Of a DNA stretch of 64,000 bases, positions 47,501-59,000 are shown piece by piece. This stretch comes from Tubulanus polymorphus (lineage: Eukaryota > Nemertea > Palaeonemertea > Tubulaniformes > Tubulanidae): assembly GCF_964204645.1 (NCBI RefSeq), contig NC_134025.1:25574001-25638000 (forward strand), written 5' to 3'. The position numbers and the translations under genes are program-made. The notes beneath the pieces are model-generated. The model was given only the letters and a program-made list of their open reading frames with translations. It was not told the DNA's origin and did not search any database. Every line of letters begins with the position of its first letter. The stretch's first letter is position 1.

Positions 47501-50105
47501 GCAGGATAAGGTAAGCCATCAGTTTTGTTTCTTTCAATATCAGATGTTTCGGTGAATATACACATTGACTGGATGTGTGTCTCTTATTCTAGCTGACAGG
47601 ACTTTTTCAAAACCTAAAAGGTTTTTTCGGTGTTCGAATTATTTCTCTGAGGTATGTTTGATGAAGAAGAAATCCAGCATTAAATGTTGATAATTAATGA
47701 ATTGGTTCTACATATCTTGTTTCCTTGATTGTTTCAGAAATGGAAGCATTATCGTTGATTACATTATTGTGTTTGATCGTTCGAATATGGAAACGAACTC
47801 GAAGGTTCTAGAAAGTGAAGTTGTCAATTTGTTGATCAACTCAACAGCTTTGAACATTAATGAGCCAGCTACCATCGCTTTAACTAAAATGGGTAAGGCT
47901 ACAGCTCGTTATAATAATTAGTTTACATTTGATAGAGACGCTTATAGATTATGTACTCGATCTATCTTATTCATAATTCATATTCACGTGTGTTCACTTT
48001 AGGTCTGTTTGTAATAGTATATATGTAATATATATGAATTATCCATTATATACGATATATCTTATCACTGCATAGTTACTATGACAACTTTATCAACAGC
48101 TGATTTTTTTAAAGATTGAACTAATCTCCAGATTACAATTTTTTCATTTATAGGTTATTACTTACTGATGTGCGATAACATTCTTTCAAATTCATTGTGA
48201 AATTTTTAGGGATAAAATCAGTTGACCTTGTTTGCGGGGGTGCTCAGTGTCCCAGAGAGTATGTCTGCAAAGATATTAATTCCTCTCCATCCTGCGTTCT
48301 CGCATGTGACGGTTACTGTTTGAATGAAGGAACGTGTACAATAGACAAAACAACGGCTACCCCTAGTTGTAGGTTAGTATGAAGATTTAATGATAGCTCT
48401 TTAAAAAAGTATAACCGAGGCAGAATAGTGAAAGTGAAATTATACATTTCATTTTAACTTAAACGTAAGATTTAAACACTGGATTTATGAAAACGGCGCT
48501 TTTTTAGCCCACTTGAGACCTTAAGTCCAAGTGGGCTATTGCGTTCACTTTTCATCCGTCGTCCATTCGTCCGTAGACGGTATATCCAGTTATTGGGGGA
48601 GTTTTGGAGACGCTTCAATGGATTCATACATGTATCTACCGGTACCGTGGACACACCGGCAGCCCAAAAAGTGACCCGATCAGATTTAAGATGACTTTAC
48701 TGGTGGCCATTTTTGTTCGCCAAATCAGCAATTTTTATACATTTTTGAGGTTTTCAAAGGATTTTGAAGATGCAAGGACGTTAGTTTCTGTATGTTCAAC
48801 AGGGGGTGTTAAATACTGGAATAACATATTTTGTAACCATGATAAATTGCCAAATTGTAGCTCATGACATGTTCTATTATCACGGTCAGTTTCGTTCACC
48901 AGGGGCATTGAATATTGTAATCGTTACATCATCAAGCATTTCACCAAGTGGGCATGGTATCCATGGACCTCTAGTTTAAATTCTTTTGCATTATTTATTT
49001 ACAGCTGCTTAAAGGGGATAGAACATTTTTACACGTATCACGGAGCTAGATGTGATCTTCAAGATCAGTTTAGCGAGTTACTTGTAGTCGTTATCGGAAT
49101 TGGATCCGCTGTAGCTGCATTTATACTGACATTGATTTGTTGCTGCATTTGTTGTCGCGGTAAACGAAACAAAAAAAGCAAATCGAAATTCCACCGGTGA
49201 GATTCCCCTTTAAACTTATGATACAAGCTAAAAGAATTTTCATCAAGATTGGCACTTCCTTGCTGTATAATGTCAATTTCTTTACTTCGGGGCGTTATCG
49301 GGCTAAAAGTATATTCTTTTCAACGGAATGATTTTTCGTATAAGATTATCATGGAATTTGTGATGTATATATCCATTATGTATTCCTGTGCTAATAACTT
49401 GCTACATCGTCATAACGTTTTTATAAGTAATGCCATCATGTATATACCGGTATAAATGTATTTGTTTAAGATCTGACATGGAGATGCAGCAAGTCGTCGC
49501 GGGTCACAGGGCAGATTTGCGTTTACTTAAAGTGGACGATCGCGAGAAAAACGGTTTAGTAAGTAATTAAGTCATATAAAGACTCGTTCGAATTAGTGAT
49601 TAATTTTGATATGATGTAAAATCAGCTCTTTTTATTTCTAGGCGAATAACGGTTTTGTAGAGGACGAAATGGTCGAAAACAAGAAAGATTTCTCCGTTAA
49701 TTTAAGTCATGTCGATTCTTCATCTCGAGTAAGCTATCGGATCAGTCTCTAATTTTTCATTTCTTTCATAAAAGACGTTGGTAGTATGGTATGCACGATA
49801 CTGATATACTATATTTTTTTATAGGTAAGCATTCCTAGGGCTCACTTGGATTCTCCGCGCCAGCGAACACAAAGCGCCGAACAGTATCAACCGTCTGGTG
49901 AAATGAGTAAGTCGAATAATCTATCTTTTCAAAAAATTCCATGTTCCTAGTACGTTGCTTCCTTCTAAAAAGCTTTTTCTCCGACATTTTCAGCTTTCTT
50001 CTAAAAACTGACGTTTCTACTGTAACGCGAGGCAAACGTCAATGACGGCCCATTTCAGATCAGAGATCCATCAGGAAATTGCCTATCCTGGGCCTGATGA
50101 ATTAG
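44535..50105 (+). CDS. Transmembrane mucin with SEA and EGF-like domains
   Basis: Ten exons join in frame to about 1254 codons: 44535-47310, 47395-47510, 47593-47651, 47738-47892, 48210-48372, 49005-49196, 49471-49558, 49642-49728, 49825-49906 and 50059-50105. A signal peptide (first 27 residues, hydrophobic, ending VVSAQ) leads into 98 nonapeptide repeats of the type SSTSGPIAP, dense in Ser/Thr/Pro as in O-glycosylated mucins. A SEA domain follows (exons 2-4) with the motif NGSIIVDYIIVFD, which fits the G-S-x-x-x autoproteolysis site of MUC1-type SEA domains. Exon 5 and the start of exon 6 hold an EGF-like module rich in Cys. A membrane helix (VVVIGIGSAVAAFILTLICC) and a basic stop-transfer (KRNKKSKSK) lie in exon 6. 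The cytoplasmic tail of about 110 residues has Ser-rich candidate phosphosites. Likely a surface mucin of an epithelium. Exact ortholog unknown. Confidence 0.85.
44616..47261 (+). repeat. 27-bp coding minisatellite, 98 units
   Basis: A 27-bp unit (core TCAACTTCTGGACCAATAGC) repeats 98 times in 2646 bp with no insertion or deletion that breaks the 27-bp register. Substitutions create variants SSTSGPIVP, SSSSGPIAP, SSTSGSTAA and SSTSGPTAR. A synonymous TCA/TCG switch (giving GTCGAC) marks sub-blocks. The array also stays open in other frames on both strands, which is a by-product of its repetition. Confidence 0.97.
48507..48975. mobile_element. Non-autonomous repeat in a mucin intron
   Basis: The segment opens with a strong palindrome (GCCCACTTG ... 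CAAGTGGGC around AGACCTTAAGTC), continues with a stretch rich in CGTC/GTCC motifs (TTCATCCGTCGTCCATTCGT), and closes with AAGTGGGCATGGTATCCATG and GACCTCTAG. I associate this sequence style with abundant dispersed repeats of several spiralian genomes. It lies wholly between the EGF-like exons (intron 48373-49004). It has no transposase. Borders are approximate and no target-site duplication is certain. Confidence 0.55.
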
Positions 50106-53090
50106 TGGTTTGCTGTTCATTCATGCGTATGTATTCGTATTGGAGCAACCTACTCGCAATACACACCAGTTGAAGTGATAAAACTCATTGTGATAGAACA
50201 TTTCCTTCCACTTTTCCTACTGACATTTTTGTACTAAAAACATATCACGAAAAAATTAAAAACTTATATTTATTTTCAAGCACTTGCTACGTAGATATTT
50301 AATGATAGCACGCGTCCATCCTTGTATAATTTATAGTATTATCTATTTATATCTTGTTCACATGATTTTTATAATGCGAATGAAATAATTCAGTAATACT
50401 GATCATATCTATGTATTTATATATTTCTTAAAGGTATACTTTGTCGATTCCATTTTATCTCAATCATAATATTTCATTCCAATTAGAAGAATTTGTATCA
50501 TATTTTAGTTGACATCCAAGTAAATGTATCTTAAGTATTTTCGTAATCAAGTCAATCAATTAGTTATATTGTCGCAAACGAAGGAAAAGACAACTGTTAG
50601 ACAACTTTCGTAGCAGACTCAATAAATAAAAGACCGGTATTTTTCTATAAAACATCTTTTATTGCTCATAAATGTTATGAATTCTGCACTTACACTATTT
50701 TACATCACTTTCGAGACAATGATGGGAATTTCATAAAAAGCCTTAGCATTATACAAATGTGAGCGCAGTCACATATTTTTTCCGACGATTTTTACTATTC
50801 AGCTATAAAACTAAAGCAGATTATATACACGTTACTAACAACTTTTGTGGTGATCCTACGACTCCTGTAGAAATAATGTATATTGTAATGATAATTCAGC
50901 ACTGCAGAACACTTAACATCCAACTTGAAATCAGGTAGGACTTAGGTTTTGACTTATTTGTACCACCCGCTGCAGTCAAAATGTGACAATCGATATACCA
51001 CCAAATGGTATTCGTCTACAAGTAAAGATCACAGGTTTACATCAAATATCGTATATGACAAATTTTCACTGTAACAATTAGAGAGATTTTAGTTTAGTAT
51101 ATTCAGGCTATTAGAGCTATAACTTACTTTGAGGTAATTACTTGTTTGCAGCATCGCCACCTTTTTTTACAATTTTACCATCATGTCAAACATCTAAGGC
51201 GAGGATTTTAATGAAAAAAGGAAATTTCAAATTCATCTGAGAAATTCCTGCTCCCATTTAATTTAGGCTGTTGTTACGGGAGTCGATTCCCTATGTTATA
51301 ACAAATATTACAATGGGAGTTGAATTTATTTCAGCTCTTCAGTATACCTATGTTTGATTTCAGAATCACGTTCTTATCTTATCATTCTGCGTTTCGTAAT
51401 TACAACATTTCGTCAATAGCGTAACTATAATATTAGATATATATTTACAAGACATCAAAACTTCTGTAAAAATAACTTTGGTAAAATAGAAAAGATAACC
51501 ATATTTTACATTTTACAAGCTACCGGTAACAAAAAATCTTATCAACGAAACAAAAAGGTGATAAAGCAGCAAAGTAGTAATTTGATTATTAGTACAAATC
51601 ACTCCTAACTTTATTGGAACAAACTTACAGGAATAACATTGTGATCAAATGTGTAATATAGATATATTGTTTATGTCCTCACTATTTCATGAATATTTTT
51701 CCTGGTAAAGTTTGGAGGACTTTTCTTTGCAATGTAGCATGCAGCAAACTAGGTCGGTAAGAAATTTAGAAAAACTACCAATATATACGCATGTTTATAC
51801 AGCCATATTCCGATGCCGTAATGGAAATAAAAAATCTAACGAAAAGTCTGTAAAACAATATACTTAATCTGCGTAGTGTTGCAAACTTAACAAACGAATA
51901 TTCTATACACTTCTTCTGATAAGGAGCAATATACAGCGAAATTTATCAGCATTGTGAAAATGGACTGTGAAGCTGAGCTGATTTATACATAAGATCTTAT
52001 ACGAATAAAACATTGTATACACGACTTATCTCTGCAGCGAAATCTAATTCTTAATTCATTGATCTACAATCATTATTTTCACTAAATTACTGACATATGT
52101 ACATAAAATTCACAGTATGCTTATCAAATTGCCTATGTTTTTGTAAGACATGATGTTTGTCTTCAGTATTGTAATATTATATTTTATTAATAAACATGTA
52201 AAGCAATCTGCGCTGTTTTAATTTTTTGAGTTTATTCTTTCTATCTATAGAGCCACTTACACGCAGACACACTACACACCGCATCATGTATGTACAGTCA
52301 TCATATTTTTTGAAGTACATTTTTCAAATTGACATCCGGGTTCGATCCATTATCATAGCCACTCGGAAAAAAATATCTTCTGCTGGTATACAATGCGAAA
52401 AAACTGCCTACCGAAGTTGCCTGTCGCCTGTTTTACCGCTTGATTCTCAAATTCCTCCATACTTCATGTACCTTGGACTAATATATTCCGTATCCAGTAC
52501 ATTACTTCACGGTAAAACGTAATATTTTAAAAACGTGCAACAAATGCAATTCATTGATTCTCATCGAAATTGTTTAGAGCTCTTCAATAGCGACGTACAC
52601 CTTGTTCGGTTCTATGTTCATACACATATACTTCACGAGATTTATTATGAATTATGATAATCGTCACGTTAATTCGTGATATTTTTCATAATCTAGTTGA
52701 TTTCGTCATTCGTATTCCATATGTTACCAGCTGACATAAAATGCAATACATGTATCTCGACCTTGATGTCAATTCCATCTTTCAATGGTCTCATAAAATC
52801 CATATGGAAGAGGAGCTACCGATAATTAATGATGAATAAATTTCACAGTATTATGATATAGTAATCATCTGGATGAAACTTGGCCTATCTCGACCCTAAG
52901 CTGACACCGATAGCACCGAAACCAATTTTCAATGAAAAGATTTTAAATTTCAAGCTGGCAGTTTCACTTGCTGTGTCCGGCGTGGGCTGCGCTAGCACAA
53001 GCATTTATTTCTATTCCATACACACGTATACACTAGTCCGTAACTAGTGAGATTTTAAAATGCTAATTGAGCACCGAATTGAACACAGTA
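50106..53090. other. Mucin 3' UTR and convergent gap to neurexin
   Basis: AATAAATAAA at 50621-50630 is the likely poly(A) signal of the mucin transcript, about 520 bp after the stop. The rest up to 53090 shows no coding sequence and should contain the neurexin 3' UTR on the minus strand. Confidence 0.5.
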
Positions 53091-56000
53091 TCACACATAC
53101 CATTCTTTGATATCCTTCTTTTTTGATGGTTTCGTAGGAGCGACACCAGCCTTCAGTCCGCCATTAATATGCGCGTCACTTTTTAGCGGCTTCGCTTCTA
53201 TTCGATAGTTTTTACTTTCGTCTATTTTGTACGAGCCCTCGTCTCTGCCCTTACATTTATAAAACACGTATATGATTATGAGTAATATAACTAAACTACC
53301 TACAGCTATCCCGATAATAACGGGCAAAGTAAATATTTTTGAAAGCATAGAACCGGTAGTCTCTCCCGCATTCGGGTCGCCTGCGGTCGGGGTGATTGTT
53401 TTTTCAGTGGTTACTGGCATATTTAGTTCGTGTCTGTTCGGATTTTTTGAATTATCTTCTTCAACGATACCGTTGATAGGATTTTTCCTGGGCGGAGTTT
53501 CGGTCATGTTAATAGTGGAAATAAAACCCGTTCCATTTTGAGCCGGCGGTTCGGTGGTCGTTTTGCTTTTCGAAATGTAAATATCGTCGGTAGTTCCCTG
53601 AGGTGAAGTATCGATGGGTACTTCACCGCTGCCGGACTCTTCGCAATCTTCTTCATCGTCGCATGGTCCGAGGCCGGAGCCAAAGCCTTTCACAAGTGTC
53701 GTTGTTTGCAGAATTGTTGCACTAGGATTGAATGGTAATCAGTTATTACTGAATTGCATCATCGACAAAATGAGAACCACTTTAAACATTCTGCTCGAAA
53801 ACTAAGAATAAGCTTGACCAAAGAAAAGGATAAAATCGTTAAGATGTCGTTACGAATACTTACTTCGTGGTTGTGCTTATGGTTGTTGGTGGGGCTGGAG
53901 TAGTGTGGATTTTCACAATCGGGGTTATAATGTTATCGCCAGGTAATCCTGGGTCACATTCATCTTCGTCATCACCATGGCAACCAGAGCCTGCGCCGGA
54001 GAATATTATATCGTCGGTGCCTCCATCTTGCTTCGGAGTCGTCTGCAAGTAAATCAAAAAACACTTCTTAATATCACATTCTGAGCTGATCGCGAACATA
54101 AACATGTCGGAAGATAGGTTAATTGACAAGGATAACTCTAGCGATACGCCGAGATTGTAGAAAAAAGATTCACAATTTTTGACGTGTACTGATATAACGT
54201 ACCGCACCAAAATTAGATTTCCGTGTTTGTGTAGATGAAATGACATCTGCAGCAATTATTGTGCTTGCAGTGTACACGTATACATAAAGTGTGAATCATC
54301 ATAAATACAGTACAACCCTAGTTGGTTTTAACTAATAATATGTGAAAATCATTGTTGCGTAGATGAAACATAATTATACTGTGTCTACACAATTTGCATT
54401 TAAATGGTTGGGATAATATGAATAAATCGTCCATTAAAAGGATGATTTATTCGTATTATCCTAAATCAGTTTGGTTTGAATAACGCCATTGATGTTACAA
54501 AACTTCTTGACAAAATCTACGGCAAAAATAAAACCAACATTTTACTGCATGTATGTATTAGACATGCCTGAAACAAACTGCGTTCATCGTGTTAATGGAT
54601 TAGATCGTAAACTTTATTTTCTAATGTTTTAAAACCAACTCAAATGAATAATACCACGATGGAAAATGATAGGTTTTCAACGCGGAACTAATGATGGACA
54701 TGCTTTGCCGTATATATTCCGCTTTTGACGAAAACGAATTTCGCTAGTTTAGAAGATAACAACTACGCAGAACGAAGAACAAAGATCATGCCAGCTCGTC
54801 TAGTCTAAGGAACAGATGTATAGATGTATGCTTTATTATTGGTTTTTTTACTGAAAAGATCAATTTCACTGATCGAATTCGAAACTCTCAAGTATACGTT
54901 GTTGGACGAAGGCAGTCATGCATGCATGATCTAACCCGATAAGATTCATTATGTAAGAAAGCCTGGTTTATCGCACGGTAGAACGATTTAGACAATACAC
55001 ACACAAAGCAGTTTTTGAAGCTTGTCAAAGCGCAGTATGGATTAGAAATGATGTTTTTACGACCAAATTCATTTTTACCTGACTGAAGTAACCCGTACTG
55101 GTGTCCTCCTTGAAAACACAGCAGAATACATCATGCAGAGCAATGCAACACAAGCCAAGTCATTGTTCGTTATAATTAGATTACCACCACCAAAGAAACA
55201 GAATTGTCATCTTGGGAGAGATATTTCATTGCAATATCGTATCACGATGGAAATTGGCAATTAAGTGTTCAAAAAAACATCTGGTCGAAAACAGAGCCGA
55301 CTACATTCTATTCGTATACCCAAGTCGGGTGCAAGCAATCAATCGATTCCGAATGAGAAGATATTTTCTTTTGTTACATTCATAATCACATACTCGGATC
55401 TATATAATGTATATATCTACTCTTCATGTAGCTGAATAACTGAATCAGTCTTTGGATTGTTTAAAATTTTACTATTGCAATTCTAGTAAAAAGTGCTATG
55501 TTAAATAATAATTCAGAAGATGAAACACATTTGCATCACTAAGAGCATGCTAACATTGCCGGTTATTTAGAAATAGTTTCATATTTTCGAATGATAGATT
55601 CCCAACAAACATGTAAATAAATTGTTGAAGATCGAAACAGGGATATGAATTTGCATGTACCTTATGAAGTCCCATCGTGCTCTGCATTCCGACTGTAGCC
55701 GACGAATCCCGACTAGGATCGGGAGTAGCTATCACCGGTTTTGTAGGTGTCAGGGGTGTCACACTAAAAGAGATTTTTTATCCCGATTTATTATAACATG
55801 TTCAATACTAAAACGCTTTGACCTTTTTGGCCATTAAGCTGTTTGACAAATTTCTCGGAGACATACTTTGTTGACCAGACTCCCGGTAAGGCCATTTGCA
55901 ATTCGACTTCCCCTTCAATCACCACTCGCGGATCTTTCTTCGCTGCAAGATCTAATATTCGCAAACCATTTAGGACAAGTCCTGAAAAAGAAAAAAACAC

Positions 56001-59000
56001 ACGGACATTAGCCTCTTTATATGTTACGCTCTGCAGCTGAGTCGATCAAGTATTTCCTGAAATATGTCATTATTTCTTAGTGAAGAGTAAATTCTTCAAA
56101 GTCAAGCCGGAGGACACATGGTGACATATATGTGAATAGCGCGTAGCTAAAATAACATCTCATTGTTAATGTTGTCATTAGTTGTCAACGTTAAAAGGAT
56201 CAAAAATGCCTTGAGAGAACATGAATAATAGCTAGGAAGTGAAACAGGTATCATCGGCGAGCGCTCTGGGGGATTTTTGACATTACCAGACAAAATGATT
56301 TACACGGTAAAAACTGAAGCTTTTACACGAAATAACGAACCGGCTTCGAAGCTTATTATGTGAAGTAGTTTACTAAATAATTTAATGGGAATGTCAGCAC
56401 TTCATCCTAGATGATTATTTATCCATAAAACCAGGAACTGAACATTAATAATTGAACGGTGTTCATAGTTGTTGAAAGCGATTGAAGGTCAGGAAGGATA
56501 GAAGAATTGATAAACAGCACGACTGAGATCTTGTTATGCACACATTAGTCAAGAGGAAAAATACTTCAGAACTGCAACCAGTTCGTAGTTAACTTTTTAC
56601 ATTCTCATCTCTGAAAGATGGAAAAATAAGAAATACCAGCGATGGTTCCGGTGAAGGGTCTGGATATCTGTGGATTTCGGGCACTGCGGCCGATTCGTTT
56701 AGGCTTCAGACCACCTATGTGCACTTTCGCTTGATCGTTGAATATGTTCAATTGACGACCTACAATAAAATGAGTAGAATCTATATAACTCTCTGATAAA
56801 CCAGCCATATTTCAGTAAACAAATATGAATAATATTCACGAACAAAAAACATAGCTAATGAAAGTAATAGCCCTTCATTTATAATGTTTTTGAGTGCATT
56901 AGTTGCTTTGATGGTAACTGTTTAGTTGAAAAAAGTGATTTTGTCAAATCAATAGCCAAATCATGCCTGTTAGTCGCAATCTAGTGGATTACGGAAATGA
57001 TAACTGAATGATCAAATCTGTCTCCCAAGTGAAGATTTAATATGCGATACTTACTTAATCGCAATTAAAATATAATTGTGAACACGAATAAAACCCGAGC
57101 AACCCATGAGTTTAGTTGTGACTTTGATATTGAATTTAGATTTGAATTAGTGACTAATATCGACGATACCGTAACGAAATCTTTGTTAAATCATCATTAT
57201 TTTTAGAAGTTTATGTGCGCAATAAACGTATACAATCTATGTATAGAAGAATGATATATGAATGTACTGATAGCATACATCCGATAAGAAAATAAATATT
57301 TGACGTAAAGCATAATGAGTTTTGATAATACAAGTTGATGATGGTATTTCGGCAAAGTGTTTTATTTTTACCTGATGACTGGACACTGTCGTCCAGCAGC
57401 CACGTGAACACTAAATAAAAAGAATTACACAAAACTATCGGGCAAACTAGTCTGATGCCAGCAAACAGTTCACAATCAAAGCTATTGCCGTTAAATCTAC
57501 CTCGAAAAATCTTAGCCACATTCGATCATCAATTATACGATATGACCTTCATAATTCGAATTATATGAATGTATATGTATTTAGAATCCCATTCTGAACA
57601 AATGCTTAACCCTTACAGATATCACATAGGAATTAGAAAATCATTTTCAAAATCGTTCTTTCGTAGGTTGGCATAGCCAGATTTTTGAGGTACCGGTATG
57701 AAAATATGAATTGGAAACGGATGATTTTTTTTTCTGAAAATTTGACTCGTGATGACGCCAGACTAGTCTCAAATTCATCGTGTATAAAATTGTCGCATAT
57801 ATAGCTGCATGTTCAGGAGAGAATTCTATGCAACAGGCAGTAACTCTCAAAATTCCTCGATCGAGCTAAAACGAACCGTAAACGTATAATCAGCCAATAT
57901 CTACGAAGATGCGAGAGTAAAGTAGGGTCAAACTTTTGTGCGCCCCTTTCAGCAGAACTCATTGAAAAGTCTGTTATCGATAATGCAGGAAATCTATCAC
58001 AGATACCACTCAAGTTCCTGCTAGTATATGGAATATAGTTAATTCCCATCAAATGATGAAAGGAGAAAACATTTTGCAACATTGCCCAAATGGCTGAGCA
58101 GATTTAATGTTTTACTACGATGCTCTCCCATCTTTTCCATAAAACAAATTACCCCTCAGACGCTACTTTTACTTTGAAGCCATAATTATTTGACAGTCTC
58201 AAGAGGAATCGAAATGAGGCCATTTGTGTTCAAATATTTCCAGGTAAGACATTATCCGTTCGTTAAAAAAGAAAGTGTTCCATTGACAGTTTTTTAATCA
58301 CAACAGTTCAGTTGATGTTACGAAATAGATGCGCATTGATAGATGGGCTTTTTCATCAAATGCATTTCAGTTTCGTGGCGGAATGCGTCAAATTAGTTCC
58401 TATCAAATGGGAAACTATAGATGATGGACGATTTTCAAAATGGAATGATTCAAAAAGAACATTTTCGAAATAGCAAAGTTTCAAATTCACATGAATCAAA
58501 TCATTGTCTCGCTTAAGTAAGCATCTCCTGTAGGATTTCAAAATTCTATAGAAAAAGCATAAACCACACAGAAATTAATTTATCTCACGACCCTTATGAC
58601 GTATAAATCAAAATAGAGAAAAGTTCACCATCACCAGCTATTTATCATATTATAACTATCATAGATAGTCTTACATTATGGTATGAATTACATTGTTCTA
58701 TTGGTAAAATAATTAGCGGAATCAATCTTGATATATCCGGCATTCACAAATTTCCACCAGGTAGAGCGATGGTATCATCTGGCAAATTCCGCTTGATCCC
58801 ACGATGTGATGACGACATACTCGTAGTTCCTTGATGGAGACGGTTGTCATGGAAACCCCACTAGCTCAGCTTATCGGGTGAAGGTATCTTGTTTTCACAC
58901 AACAGTAGTTCAGCCATCAGATGATACATACATCAACTACGATTTACAAATATCGCTTAAATGTCACCAAATAAATGATCTTAATAACAAGCCACAATTA

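Noticed and set aside
48604-48867. An 87-codon frame in the mucin intron
   Set aside because: It lies inside the dispersed repeat and breaks the phase between the two EGF exons.
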